64,000 nt of DNA from positions 940,310-1,004,309 of the forward strand of contig JAUJNI010000001.1 in the NCBI GenBank assembly GCA_030446465.1, written 5' to 3'. The position numbers and the translations under genes were made by a program. Numbering within the stretch: position 1 is the first letter of the stretch; each line of letters opens with the position of its first letter. Below are positions 26,183 to 35,108 of this stretch, in pieces. This stretch comes from Actinomycetota bacterium (GTDB lineage Bacteria; Actinomycetota; CADDZG01; WHSQ01). The notes beneath the pieces were generated by a model. The model was not told where the DNA came from and searched no databases. It saw only the letters and a list, made by a program, of their open reading frames with translations.

Positions 26183-26821
26183 ATGCTGAGGGGGGAGGGG
26201 GGCGTCATCCGGCTCGTCGTCGTGGACGACCACCCGTCCTATGCTCACGGACTAAAGACCCTGTTTGGCGCGCTCACAGCGGACCTCGACGTCGAGGGCG
26301 TCGCATGCGAGCCCCAAGAAGGCGTCAACCTCGTCAAGGACCTAGCGCCGGACATAGTCATTCTGGATGTGCGTATGCCTGGTCAGGGAGGGCTCGGGGC
26401 GGCGAGAGAGATCAGACAGACGGCCCCAAACGTGAAGATCGTGATGCTTACTTACTCCCCGGAGCTACAGGACGCCCGTGAGTGCTTGGAGGCCGGAGTA
26501 AGTGGTTATCTGACCAAAGCCATGGAGAACGAAGCGCTGATCGCGTCATTGCGCGCCGTCTATGAGGGCGCGATCGTGATTGTACCGATAGCGCTGCAGG
26601 CTCTACTTCGTGAACCGTTGCCCTCGGACCCCGTGCTCACACCGGCAGATCGGGAGATCTTGGAGCTCGTCGCCGAAGGCTTAGACCATGCGCAGATAGT
26701 CCGACGTTTGTCTATGAGCGACTCCACACTGAAACGCCGGCTCAGTCTGATAGCGAAACGGTTGGGTGCCCGCAATCGAGTCGAGGCGGCCATCCTTGCC
26801 GCGAAGAAAGGCCTGATCTAG
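26183..26821 (+). CDS. Response regulator, NarL/LuxR type, divergent from the RHS gene
   Basis: A 212-residue two-domain regulator. The receiver (residues about 10-130) has the acidic pair in LVVVDDHPS, the phosphoacceptor Asp in IVILDVRMPGQGG, and the switch Thr and Lys in VMLTYS and GYLTKAM. The C-terminal helix-turn-helix begins LTPADREILELVAEGLDHA but then diverges from the usual LuxR recognition helix (MSDSTLKRRLSLIAKRLGA). No histidine kinase is adjacent. ATG 26183 has a GGAG site 8 bases upstream; the frame is open to 26105. Control of the divergent RHS gene is possible but unproven. Confidence 0.85.
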   Translation: MLRGEGGVIRLVVVDDHPSYAHGLKTLFGALTADLDVEGVACEPQEGVNLVKDLAPDIVILDVRMPGQGGLGAAREIRQTAPNVKIVMLTYSPELQDARECLEAGVSGYLTKAMENEALIASLRAVYEGAIVIVPIALQALLREPLPSDPVLTPADREILELVAEGLDHAQIVRRLSMSDSTLKRRLSLIAKRLGARNRVEAAILAAKKGLI

Positions 26822-26895
26822 ACGCACGCCGACCCGGCCGAGACCGCCTCCGGTAGCGGCGCGGGATGACCGGGGGGCCGATAAGCTCCAGAGCT

Positions 26896-27171
26896 ATGTC
26901 GACGCAAGCAGAGCTCGAGGGCCTTTCCTCTCAGGAGCTGCACGACCGCGCAGTTCACCACGCCATGACCCACCTGGACGTCGGCTTTCTGTGGAGGCTC
27001 ATCAAGGCAGTGCCCGTGGCGGAGGCCGCGTCCGGCCATCTCAATGAGGCCGAGGCGGACGTCGTGAGCTTGTCGTCGCTGATCACCGATGTCGTGACCT
27101 CGGGCGACGAGACAGGTGTCTCCGAGGCGTTGCGTCCCCTCTACCTCGAGTACCTCGCCGACAAGAGCTAA
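26896..27171 (+). CDS. Hypothetical helical protein
   Basis: A 91-residue soluble, acidic, mostly helical protein (MSTQAELEGLSSQELHD, HLDVGFLWRLIKAVPVAEAA, EADVVSLSSLITDVV). No catalytic motif or membrane segment. It keeps its frame and shows the local codon bias, so it is probably real. A TAAGCT box lies 8 bases before the ATG. It is followed by an inverted repeat and the convergent aldo/keto reductase. Function unknown. Confidence 0.6.
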   Translation: MSTQAELEGLSSQELHDRAVHHAMTHLDVGFLWRLIKAVPVAEAASGHLNEAEADVVSLSSLITDVVTSGDETGVSEALRPLYLEYLADKS

Positions 27172-27173
27172 AT

Positions 27174-27225
27174 CGTTCTTTCCGCCGGGAGCGGGGGCGG
27201 GCGGTAGCCGCAGGGCAAAAGAACG
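27174..27225. terminator. Inverted repeat between convergent genes (possible bidirectional terminator)
   Basis: CGTTCTTT (27174-27181) and AAAGAACG (27218-27225) pair perfectly, enclosing a second CCGCC/GGCGG pair. It sits between the stop codons of two convergent genes, but U-tracts are weak. Confidence 0.4.
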
Positions 27226-27234
27226 GGTAGGGGG

Positions 27235-28275
27235 TTAGTGGCGGCGGGCCGAGGGCTCCATCCACGGAGGCGTGTAGCCCCGGTCGGCCTCGTTGACCAC
27301 CGTGCCCGGTGCCACGATGTCGTCTATGGCATCGAGCGTGTCGGCGTCGAGCTCGACGTCGGCCCCCGCGAGAGCGTCCTCGAGCTGCTCCATGGTGCGT
27401 GGCCCGATGATCGCCGAGGTCACCGCGGGATGGGCGAGCGTGAAGGCGTTTGCCATGTGCGTCATCGACAGGCCTGCCTTGTCCGCCACGGGGACCAGCT
27501 CCTCGACGAGGTCGAGCTTGCGCTGGTTCACGTCGCTGGCCATGTCGAAGCGCGCCGCGATCGGACCTCCTCGTGAGCTGTAGCGGGCCGCACGGGAGTC
27601 GCTCGGCACGTCCTGGTCCCGACGGTACCTGCCGGCCAGCCAGCCTCCGGCCAGTGGGCTCCACACGATGACTCCCATGCCGTAGCGCTGGGTCACCGGG
27701 AAGACGTCCAGCTCTGCGGCTCGCACGAAGATCGAATAGGGGGGCTGCTCGCACACGAACCTCGTCAGCCCGCGCCTCTCGCTGGCCCACTGTGATTCGA
27801 CGATCTGCCAGGCGGGAAAGGTCGAGGAGCCCGCGTAGCGGATCTTGCCCTGTGTCACCAGGGTGTCGAGCGCGCCGAGGGTCTCCTCGATGTCGGTTGA
27901 GGGATCGGGTCGGTGCATCTGGTAGAGGTCGATGTGGTCGGTCTGCAGACGCCTCAGGCTGTTCTCGACCTCCTGCACGATCCACCTGCGGGAGTTGCCG
28001 CTGCGGTTGCGGCCCTCGCTCATTTGGCCGTGGGCCTTGGTTGCGAGCACGACCTCGTCCCGGCGGCCCTTCAGCGCTCGCCCGACGATCTCTTCGCTCT
28101 CCCCCTGGGAGTAGACGTCGGCCGTGTCGATGAAGTTGATCCCGCCATCGAGCGCCGTGTGGATGATCCGAACGCACTCGTCGACGTCGGTGTTGCCCCA
28201 CTCGCCGAACATCATGGCCCCGAGGCAGTGTGCGCTGACCTCGACTCCCGTGGTACCGAGCTTGCGATACTCCAT
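27235..28275 (-). CDS. Aldo/keto reductase
   Basis: A 346-residue (alpha/beta)8 NADPH-dependent oxidoreductase. The catalytic tetrad is visible: Asp and Tyr in NFIDTADVYSQGESE near residue 50, Lys in VVLATKAHG near 80, His in IDLYQMHRPDPSTD near 118. The NADPH-binding end has TSAIIGPRTMEQLEDAL near 295. It belongs to the AKR group of beta-subunit/YghZ-like proteins acting on carbonyl compounds; the substrate is unknown. AGGAGG lies 7 bases before the ATG. It is followed by the convergent hypothetical gene. Confidence 0.93.
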   Translation of the reverse strand: MEYRKLGTTGVEVSAHCLGAMMFGEWGNTDVDECVRIIHTALDGGINFIDTADVYSQGESEEIVGRALKGRRDEVVLATKAHGQMSEGRNRSGNSRRWIVQEVENSLRRLQTDHIDLYQMHRPDPSTDIEETLGALDTLVTQGKIRYAGSSTFPAWQIVESQWASERRGLTRFVCEQPPYSIFVRAAELDVFPVTQRYGMGVIVWSPLAGGWLAGRYRRDQDVPSDSRAARYSSRGGPIAARFDMASDVNQRKLDLVEELVPVADKAGLSMTHMANAFTLAHPAVTSAIIGPRTMEQLEDALAGADVELDADTLDAIDDIVAPGTVVNEADRGYTPPWMEPSARRH

Positions 28276-28293
28276 GTGGGGCCTCCTGTCGGG

Positions 28294-29202
28294 CTAGTGC
28301 CGGGGCAGTCTCTGCTTGAGCTTGATAACCGGTTCGAACAGGTCTCCCTTCCTGCCGATGCGCTGGAGCACCTCATCGGCCTCAAAGGAGAGCATCCCTG
28401 CGTCCTGGCTGGATGCCGCCTGCGAGACCTCGTCCCACGTCACCGGGGTCGATACGGTCGGGCGCTCCTTGGCCCTCAGGGAATAGACGCACACCGTCGT
28501 CTTGTGGGTGTCGTTCTGGCTCCAGTCGACGAAGATCTTGCCTGGCCGCTCGACCCGGGCGGGCGTGGTCACGATTCCGCCAGGGTCCTCCTCCTCGAGC
28601 TTGCGAGCTATCGAGTGGGCCCACGCCTTCGTAGCGGCCCCGGTGACCGGCGTGTTGAGCGGCACGTAGACCTGAAGCCCCTTGGAGCCGGACGTCTTCA
28701 CGAAGCTGGTGAGGCCCGCCTGCTCGAACATCCGCTTCAGGCGCAGCGCGACGTCGGCGCACTCGAGCACCGCAGCCGGGGCGCCGGGGTCGAGATCGAA
28801 GACCGCGGCGGAGGGCCTCGAGGTGGTGCGCGCCCGCGCCAGCGAGACGTGCAGCTCGAGGCTTGCGAGGTTGGCGGCCCACACCAGGGCGGCCTCGGAG
28901 TTGAGCTGGCAGTACGGGAGGTCGACGTTGTCCCGCTTGCGGGTCAGCACTACCGTCTTGACCCACGGGGGCCGGTGCGAGGGGCACTTCTTCTCGTAGA
29001 AGTACATGCCCTGCACGCCGTTGGGGTAGCGCTTGAGCGTCACCGGGCGGCCCCTCAGGTGGGGCAGCAACGCTGCCGCGACCGCGCGGTAATAGGCGAT
29101 GACGTCGCCCTTGGTGGTTCCCGTGGCGGGATAGAAGAGCTTGTCGAGGTTGGAGAGCTGCAGGGTCTTGCTCCCCACTCTCGCGCTGGTGTTCGTCGGC
29201 AT
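28294..29202 (-). CDS. Stand-alone LigD-type polymerase/primase domain (NHEJ)
   Basis: A 302-residue archaeo-eukaryotic-primase-type polymerase, equivalent to the polymerase domain of LigD. It has the metal-binding VFDLDPG near residue 142, FVKTSGSKGLQVYVPL near 175, and the catalytic third acid in IFVDWSQND near 233. KLFYPATGTTKGDVIAYY at the N-terminus is typical. It fills gaps with NTPs at double-strand breaks. No ligase or nuclease domain and no ku gene are present here, so partners must be elsewhere. ATG 29202 is preferred to the longer frame, which mirrors dinB. It is divergent from dinB across 51 bases. Confidence 0.93.
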   Translation of the reverse strand: MPTNTSARVGSKTLQLSNLDKLFYPATGTTKGDVIAYYRAVAAALLPHLRGRPVTLKRYPNGVQGMYFYEKKCPSHRPPWVKTVVLTRKRDNVDLPYCQLNSEAALVWAANLASLELHVSLARARTTSRPSAAVFDLDPGAPAAVLECADVALRLKRMFEQAGLTSFVKTSGSKGLQVYVPLNTPVTGAATKAWAHSIARKLEEEDPGGIVTTPARVERPGKIFVDWSQNDTHKTTVCVYSLRAKERPTVSTPVTWDEVSQAASSQDAGMLSFEADEVLQRIGRKGDLFEPVIKLKQRLPRH

Positions 29203-29241
29203 TAAGAGGTTGTACCGCGCCGTGGGGCCGGCGGCTCGCAC

Positions 29242-29247
29242 TAGTCT
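29242..29247 (+). promoter_or_regulatory. Predicted -10 box for dinB
   Basis: TAGTCT, 6 bases before the ATG at 29254. No SOS box is visible in the 51-base divergent region with the LigD-type gene. Confidence 0.5.
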
Positions 29248-29253
29248 CGATTC

Positions 29254-30420
29254 ATGCAGGTTGCCGAGCCCATCCTCCACGTCGACATGGACGCCTTCTA
29301 CGCCTCCGTCGAGGCGATCAAGGACCCGTCGCTGCGGGGACGGCCCGTGGTTGTCGGGGGACAGGGGGGCCGGGGCGTCGTCACCTCCGCGTCCTACGAA
29401 GCAAGGGCCTTCGGGGTTCGCTCGGCGATGCCGATGATCACCGCCCGGCGGCTGTGTCCGCACGCCGCCTTCGTGCCCAACGACTTCGCGTCGTATCAGG
29501 ATTACTCCGGGCGCATCAGGGAGGTGTTCCTGGCCCACAGCCCTCTGGTCGAGCCGTTGTCTCTCGACGAGGCCTTCCTCGACGTCTCCGGGTCGGTCAA
29601 GCTCTTCGGCCCCCCGCCGGAGATCGCTCGAAGGATCAAGAACGCGATTAGGGATCTTGGCCTTGCCTGCACCGTGGGCGTCGCCCCCAACAAGTTCCTC
29701 GCAAAGCTGGCCTCGGCAGCCGCCAAGCCCGACGGGCTGCTGGTAGTGAAGGCCGACTCGATCGAGGGCTTCCTGCACCCTCTGCCGGTGACCGCGCTGT
29801 GGGGCGTGGGGAGCCAGACCGGAGATGTGCTTCGCCGGCTGGGGCTGAAGAGGGTGGGCGACCTCGCCGCCCTCTCGAGAAGGACGCTCGAGCGAGCGGT
29901 CGGCGACGCTCTCGGCGCCTTGCTCTACGACCTCGTGCGGGGAATCGACAAGCGTCCGGTGATTCCCGAGGAACCAGCGAAGTCGGTCGGGTCCGAGGAG
30001 ACCTTCCTGCGCGACCTCGATTCGACCGAAGAGATCCTGAGGGAGATCCTGCGGCTGGCAGACAGGACCGCGACACGCCTTCGGGCCAAGGGCCTGTGCG
30101 GCCGCACCGTGACGCTCAAGGTCCGCTTCTCCAACTTCAAGACGATCACGAGATCAAAGACGCTCGAGCAGGAGGCGGACACGACCGCAGCCATCTACGA
30201 GGTGGCGCGCTTGCTCTACTCCAAGCTCGATCCGGACCGTCCGCGCATAAGGCTTCTCGGAGTGGCGGTCGCAGGACTGGCCCCCGGCCCCCCCCGGCGG
30301 CAGCTGCTGCTCGATCAAGCGGATGCGCCGCGCTGGGAGGAAGCCGCGAGGGCGATCGACGACATCAGAGCACGCTTCGGCGAGAGCTCGGTCGGCCCCG
30401 CCACCTTGCTCGATCGTTGA
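29254..30420 (+). CDS. dinB: DNA polymerase IV (Y family)
   Basis: A 388-residue translesion polymerase. The palm motifs are ILHVDMDAFYASVE near residue 7 and PLSLDEAFLDVSGS near 103, giving the DMD and SLDE metal ligands. The thumb has helix-hairpin-helix ALWGVGSQTGDVLRRLGL near 180. The little finger runs from KSVGSEETF to the end. A RRQLLLDQ segment near 348 could be the clamp-binding peptide. It copies past damaged bases with low fidelity. There is no SOS box, in contrast to dnaE2. Confidence 0.95.
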   Translation: MQVAEPILHVDMDAFYASVEAIKDPSLRGRPVVVGGQGGRGVVTSASYEARAFGVRSAMPMITARRLCPHAAFVPNDFASYQDYSGRIREVFLAHSPLVEPLSLDEAFLDVSGSVKLFGPPPEIARRIKNAIRDLGLACTVGVAPNKFLAKLASAAAKPDGLLVVKADSIEGFLHPLPVTALWGVGSQTGDVLRRLGLKRVGDLAALSRRTLERAVGDALGALLYDLVRGIDKRPVIPEEPAKSVGSEETFLRDLDSTEEILREILRLADRTATRLRAKGLCGRTVTLKVRFSNFKTITRSKTLEQEADTTAAIYEVARLLYSKLDPDRPRIRLLGVAVAGLAPGPPRRQLLLDQADAPRWEEAARAIDDIRARFGESSVGPATLLDR

Positions 30421-30464
30421 CCTGTGGCAGGCAAAAGCGGGTAGGTCTAGGTGACGCAGCTTCC

Positions 30465-30470
30465 TATAAT
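30465..30470 (+). promoter_or_regulatory. TATAAT -10 box 7 bases before the DUF3040 start
   Basis: A consensus TATAAT followed by 7 bases and then GTG (30478). It is inside the longer open frame and so argues that GTG 30478 is the leaderless start. Confidence 0.6.
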
Positions 30471-30477
30471 CAACGCA

Positions 30478-30846
30478 GTGCCTCTGTCAGAACACGAGCA
30501 AAAGATCCTCGAAGAGATCGAGAAGAACCTCTACCAAGAGGACCCTGGCTTCGCGCACGGTGTGAGGCGGGCGAGGCCCCGCCTTCAGGAGTCACGGCGC
30601 GCCCGCTTGGGGCTCGTGAGCTTCATCGCCGGCTTCGCACTCCTCATTGCCTTCTTCGTGTGGCCGAGCCCGTTCCTTGGCGTTGCCGCCTTTGGGGCAA
30701 TGGTGGCGGGGATCGTTGTGATGGCGGGCTCGGCGCATGGCCTTCTGACGTCCGCAAGACCCGGTGGTCGAGATGTCAACGCGCGGGTCAAGGGGACTTT
30801 GTCCGAGTGGGAGCAGCGGATTCGCAGGCGCTACAAGAAAACCTGA
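30478..30846 (+). CDS. DUF3040 membrane protein
   Basis: A 122-residue actinobacterial DUF3040 protein. The N-terminal PLSEHEQKILEEIEKNLYQEDP is the family hallmark. Two close membrane helices follow (about 47-63, LGLVSFIAGFALLIAFF, and 68-86, FLGVAAFGAMVAGIVVM), then a basic, helical tail (RVKGTLSEWEQRIRRRY). DUF3040 genes are commonly found near division genes in actinobacteria; function unknown. GTG 30478 fits both the domain edge and the TATAAT box. GTG 30451 is the alternative. Confidence 0.85.
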   Translation: MPLSEHEQKILEEIEKNLYQEDPGFAHGVRRARPRLQESRRARLGLVSFIAGFALLIAFFVWPSPFLGVAAFGAMVAGIVVMAGSAHGLLTSARPGGRDVNARVKGTLSEWEQRIRRRYKKT

Positions 30847-31029
30847 CAAAAAATCTTCTCCTACTTTCCTCTTAAGGGCCCATTTGGGTTGTCGCGCTTG
30901 GACGTGGCGCGCTACATTCCCTGAGCGGCCGTTGGCTGCGCGGGGACGCTCGTTGAGGCTCTGACGAGTAACACGGCTTCGTTCAACTACTTGATGCCAT
31001 TACACCGGCGGGAGGACAGGCGCGCTCCT

Positions 31030-31548
31030 ATGGACGGTTTCACCGCACATCAAGCGTCTCGGTTGACGGGTTGCACGCCGCACCAACTCCGTTACTGGGA
31101 CCGCATCTCACTCGTTGTTCCAAGCGTGCAAGTAACCGGAGGGCGGCCGGGAGTCCGGCGCCTCTACTCCTTCAGAGACCTGGTCGCGTTGCGCGTGATC
31201 AAGTCGTTGCTGGAGGGGGGCATGAGCCTTCAGCGCGTCCGCAAGTCGATCGAGTTCCTGCGCAAGAAGGCGAAGCTCGACCAGCACCTTGCCGACGTCA
31301 AGCTGGTCACGGACGGCCACAGCATCTTCGAGATCTGTAAGAACGACGGAGAGCTCCTCGAGGCGCTGCGCGAGGGTCAGATGGTGTTCTTCCTCGCGAT
31401 CGACGACATCGCCCGCACCGTGGACTCCAAGGTCTCCCAATACCTCTATGACCGCGAGGAGTTCGTCACCGCCTTACGGCAGGTCGAATCGAGGCTCGCC
31501 TCCGACGGAGCACCGCAGTCCGAGCAGCGTCTGCACTCGGTGCGCTGA
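31030..31548 (+). CDS. MerR family transcriptional regulator
   Basis: A 172-residue regulator. The winged-helix N-terminus reads FTAHQASRLTGCTPHQLRYWDRISLV, then the wing (VTGGRPGVRRLYSFRDLVAL) and the helix IKSLLEGGMSLQRVRKSIEFL. The C-terminal part is not a classical metal-binding MerR tail; it carries hydrophobic ligand-like sequence (QMVFFLAIDDIARTVDSKV) and no cysteine pair. Effector unknown. It is preceded by a 180-base region with a GGGAGGA site before the ATG. No obvious target gene is adjacent. Confidence 0.88.
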   Translation: MDGFTAHQASRLTGCTPHQLRYWDRISLVVPSVQVTGGRPGVRRLYSFRDLVALRVIKSLLEGGMSLQRVRKSIEFLRKKAKLDQHLADVKLVTDGHSIFEICKNDGELLEALREGQMVFFLAIDDIARTVDSKVSQYLYDREEFVTALRQVESRLASDGAPQSEQRLHSVR

Positions 31549-31621
31549 CCCTAGCGGTGGCTTGTCCCTAGCCTGAGCGAGGGCCGAAGACGGGCGGGGG
31601 AGAACAGCAGCGAGGCCCTCT

Positions 31622-33844
31622 TCAGCCACGAGGCTCGCTTCCACAGAGCCGAACGGAGCCGCTTCGCGAGCCTCTTTGCCTCGCTAGCCTGGACCGGGGA
31701 GGCGCCCGCGGCGAGTACTCGGCGATCTCGTAGAGCGTGGCGAGGCGGACGGCGGGATCTGCGGGGACTTTTCTCCCCGAGACGAGCCTCGAGGCGTAGG
31801 CGATTGCCGACTCCGATGGGCGCCGGGCGGCGGCGAGCTCACCGGCTTCGTCGAGGAACTGGGCAAAGGCAGCCGCCGTGGTCGAAGAGGGCGACGTCGC
31901 CCGGGCATAGCGATATCTCGTCTTGAGCTCTTTGGCAAAGGGCACGAGGACCAGCACCACCAAGAGGGAGAGGATCAGCCACCGGAACAGACGCCCAAAG
32001 GCCTCCTGCCACACGTAGCCGTCGGCACCCCGTCCCGGCTGCTCCTGCTCGACGCCCTCTCCGAGCCTCGGGTCTATGTTGGCGGCCGTTATATCGGTGC
32101 CGAGCGCCCCGCCCCCGATTTGGCCCACGTTCCCCTGAGGGCCCCCGGCGCCGGCGCCGTTTGATCCGGATCCAGGTGACGGGTCGATCGTGTAGTTGGG
32201 GAGCCGGGTCAGGTCGCGCGGCGTGGGCTCGAAGCGGACCCAGCCGTAGTCCTCGAAGTAGATCTCGGGCCATGCGTGCGCGTCGGTGCCCCTGACGACG
32301 TAGGTGTCCGAGGTGTCGGGCGCCTCCTGGCCCGGAAGGAACCCGACCGAGACCCTCGAGGGATAGCCGAGCGTCCTGGCGAGCAATGCAAATGCCGTGG
32401 AGAACTGCTGGCAGTATCCGGTCCTGCTTTCGGTCAAGAAGTAAGTGAGGTAGTCGTCGGAGTCCTTCTTGGCAACGTTCTCGGAGTAGGCGAAGTCCGT
32501 CTGGAAGCGAGTCTGCAGGGCGACCAGCTTGGCAAAGTCGCTGTCGGCTTTCTTGGTCCACTGCTCGGCCAGAGCTCGCACCTGCGGTGAGAGGTCCGCC
32601 GGGACGCTGGTGTAGTTGTCGCCCTGCTGACCGACCCTCGCCGTTCTCATCGCCTCGAAGGTGACCCTCGGAAGCTCTGAGGTGACGATGTATTCCATTC
32701 CTTGGACGTCGCCCTCGGCGACTTCGAGATGTCTGGTCTCGGCGTTGTACCGGGTGGTTCGAGCCTCGCCCGAGATCGATAGGGAGCTGGGCCGCCCGGC
32801 AGCCGGCAGGTAGGAACCGCCGAGGTTGGTTAGATCGAACCTCTGGAGGAGGGACTTCTCGAAGGCGGTCGGCTGGCTGCGTTCGAGCAATCCCTGCTGG
32901 ACCGTGGCCTTGAACGCCTCGGCCTCGGTCCAGCGGTTGCCGTCGAAGTCGGCGAGCGACAGCAACCTCCAGTAGGCGGCCCTTTCCGCCGTGACCCGAA
33001 ACAGCTCCTCAGACTCCTGCTGCAGCAGGGAAGGGACCAACTCGACGAAGGGGTCGACCGAGGTAGCCCCCAAAGAGCCTCCATCCCCGGGTCCTTCGCC
33101 TCCCGATGTCGGGTTCCGCCACGGCAGGAGCCCAGTGCCCAGGGAGGGCAGGATCACGGGCGCAACTAGAGCGGCGGCGACGCAGGAGTAACCCATGCGG
33201 CGAGCGACCCTGCCCGTGACGGACTCATTTTCTGTGTCGTCGCGCCGGCCCCAGGTACCCACCCAGCGACCCCAGGACCTGAGGCGGTGCGAGGCTTCGA
33301 GGCCCCAGTAGGCGAGTAAAGCCGGGATGAACACAACGAGGAGCGGCCCTGCTACCGACTGCTTGCCGATGATGAGCAGGAACGAGAACAGGGCGATCGG
33401 GGGGAGGCTTGCCACGAGCGGCCTGCGCCACCGAAAGGTCGCGACCTCGCCGATGGTTGCCACGAGCCACATCCCAGCCACCGTGAGGATCACGTAGCCG
33501 GGACGGGGCGGCACCGGCGCGAAGTCGAGGTTGCTCGCTTGGACCCCCGCGAGCACCGCACGGCCGACACCGGTTGCCGCGGCCACCGTCGGGAGGCCGT
33601 AGAAGGTGTTGTGCCCCTGGAACACGAGCAGCAAGTACCACCCGAGGGCCACGGCGGAGACCACGATCGTCACCAGGGCCCCCGCCCCGAGCCTGCGGCA
33701 CAGCAGGGCGAGACCGACGGCAAGCACCATCCCGAGCAGAGTCGGTCCCATGTAATCGCTCTTCGCGAAGACCCCGCCGAAGGCCAGCAAGGTCGCACCC
33801 AGCAGCGCGGCCAGGCCTAGACGAGCTCTGGCTTCCGACCCCAC
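31622..33844 (-). CDS. Transglutaminase-like membrane protein (TgpA type)
   Basis: A protein of about 740 residues. The N-terminal third has six or seven membrane helices. A large extracellular region holds a transglutaminase-like core with the catalytic Cys in SRTGYCQQFSTAFALLAR and the His in GTDAHAWPEIYFEDYGW. It is followed by a Gly/Ser-rich linker, another membrane helix (WLILSLLVVLVLVPF) and a cytoplasmic tail. It is the last gene of a moxR-DUF58-transglutaminase operon. GTG 33844 is chosen for its perfect AGGAGAGG site; it overlaps the DUF58 gene by 28 bases. Such proteins are thought to act on peptides or proteins of the envelope. Confidence 0.9.
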   Translation of the reverse strand: MGSEARARLGLAALLGATLLAFGGVFAKSDYMGPTLLGMVLAVGLALLCRRLGAGALVTIVVSAVALGWYLLLVFQGHNTFYGLPTVAAATGVGRAVLAGVQASNLDFAPVPPRPGYVILTVAGMWLVATIGEVATFRWRRPLVASLPPIALFSFLLIIGKQSVAGPLLVVFIPALLAYWGLEASHRLRSWGRWVGTWGRRDDTENESVTGRVARRMGYSCVAAALVAPVILPSLGTGLLPWRNPTSGGEGPGDGGSLGATSVDPFVELVPSLLQQESEELFRVTAERAAYWRLLSLADFDGNRWTEAEAFKATVQQGLLERSQPTAFEKSLLQRFDLTNLGGSYLPAAGRPSSLSISGEARTTRYNAETRHLEVAEGDVQGMEYIVTSELPRVTFEAMRTARVGQQGDNYTSVPADLSPQVRALAEQWTKKADSDFAKLVALQTRFQTDFAYSENVAKKDSDDYLTYFLTESRTGYCQQFSTAFALLARTLGYPSRVSVGFLPGQEAPDTSDTYVVRGTDAHAWPEIYFEDYGWVRFEPTPRDLTRLPNYTIDPSPGSGSNGAGAGGPQGNVGQIGGGALGTDITAANIDPRLGEGVEQEQPGRGADGYVWQEAFGRLFRWLILSLLVVLVLVPFAKELKTRYRYARATSPSSTTAAAFAQFLDEAGELAAARRPSESAIAYASRLVSGRKVPADPAVRLATLYEIAEYSPRAPPRSRLARQRGSRSGSVRLCGSEPRG

Positions 33845-35100
33845 TGGGCCTCTCCTTCGCTTCTCATCTGAGACGTGGCGTTCCATCCCGACGCGAGTGA
33901 GTCGTCGGGTCCTGCTACGACTGCGCGGATGCTGGAACGGGCGAGAAGGCGCGTGACCTCCACGGTGCGCGCCTCGCCCTCCCACCGCGCCTTCGTGCCG
34001 TGGTCGGAGAACCGGTGCTTGGGAAACGACACAACGGTCACTTGCCTGAAGCTCCGTCGGCAGCGCGTCAGCGCCATGGCCATCTCGGAATCGAGCGAGC
34101 CGGTCACCAGGACCAACGCCGCCTCGGCCCCGCCGGTCGATTCGACCTCGACCAGCCGCCTGATCAGGGCCGCGTCGTCGTACTTGGAGAGCTCCAGGAC
34201 CGCGAGCAGATCAAGGCAGCGATTGAGATGGTCGCTTCCCTTGCCCGGCGGCAAGCCCGCGTGGTGAGCCCCCGCCAGCCTCCACGAGTACCCCGATCGC
34301 TGATACAGATCGGCGAGCGACGCAGCCGCTTCGACGGTGCGCTCGAAGGTCGAGCTGTGGCCGAGACCGGCATGGGCAACGGCGCGGTCGTCCAGCACGA
34401 TGGTCGCCCGCGTGTGCCACGGGGTCTCCTCCTGGCGAATCATGTAGCGATTGCGTTTGGCCGTAGAGGACCAATGGATCTTTCTAAGGTCGTCGCCCTC
34501 GACGTATTCCCGCAAGGTGTAGAAGTCCTCTCCCTGGGTGCCGGTCGGCTGCTTGCGCGCGGCCGAGGCCAGGCTTCGGTGCTCGCCCTGGTCCCGGGGA
34601 GGGCTCAGCGGCTCGACCGCAGGATGGACCAGGAAGCTCGATGATCCGAGGGCGCGCCACCGTACCCGAGCGAGCCCGAACGGATCGATGAAGGAGATCT
34701 GGAGGGGGCCGACGTCATAGCGACCTCTCTTGGGCGCCCTCAGGCTAATGGAGGTGGCTCTTGTGCCACCGGGTTCGACACCGCGCACCGCGAGGCGAGT
34801 GCTTCCAGACAGTCCCGGAGGAAGCCGGTCCTCGAGAAGCAGCAGGGGGGCCGACCCCTTGCCCTCGTTGCTGATCCTGATCTCAGAGGTGACTGGCTGA
34901 GTCGCGGGCACCCTCACGGGGGACAACCGCCTTTCCACCGAGAGGTCGTGGCGACCGAGACGCACGACCCCCACGGCCACGAACACCAAGGCGAGCATCG
35001 CGAAGCCGAGTTGCTCGACGGCACCCGTACCGAACAGCCTCCCGGCCACCATCAAGGCAATAGAGATGACGGCGACCAGCCACCCCCGGGCAGTCGGCAT
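33817..35100 (-). CDS. DUF58 domain-containing membrane protein
   Basis: A 427-residue protein. It has two N-terminal helices (residues 8-24 and 29-46), an immunoglobulin-like middle (TSEIRISNEGKGSAPLLLLED), and a DUF58/von Willebrand A-like C-terminal domain. The signature GEDFYTLREYVEGDDLRKIHWSSTAKR is near residue 195, followed by RATIVLDDRAVAHAG with a metal-site-like DD pair. It forms a unit with MoxR upstream (8 bases apart) and the transglutaminase downstream, a widely conserved module of unknown detailed role at the membrane. Confidence 0.92.
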   Translation of the reverse strand: MPTARGWLVAVISIALMVAGRLFGTGAVEQLGFAMLALVFVAVGVVRLGRHDLSVERRLSPVRVPATQPVTSEIRISNEGKGSAPLLLLEDRLPPGLSGSTRLAVRGVEPGGTRATSISLRAPKRGRYDVGPLQISFIDPFGLARVRWRALGSSSFLVHPAVEPLSPPRDQGEHRSLASAARKQPTGTQGEDFYTLREYVEGDDLRKIHWSSTAKRNRYMIRQEETPWHTRATIVLDDRAVAHAGLGHSSTFERTVEAAASLADLYQRSGYSWRLAGAHHAGLPPGKGSDHLNRCLDLLAVLELSKYDDAALIRRLVEVESTGGAEAALVLVTGSLDSEMAMALTRCRRSFRQVTVVSFPKHRFSDHGTKARWEGEARTVEVTRLLARSSIRAVVAGPDDSLASGWNATSQMRSEGEAQWGRKPELV

Positions 35101-35108
35101 TCAGACCC

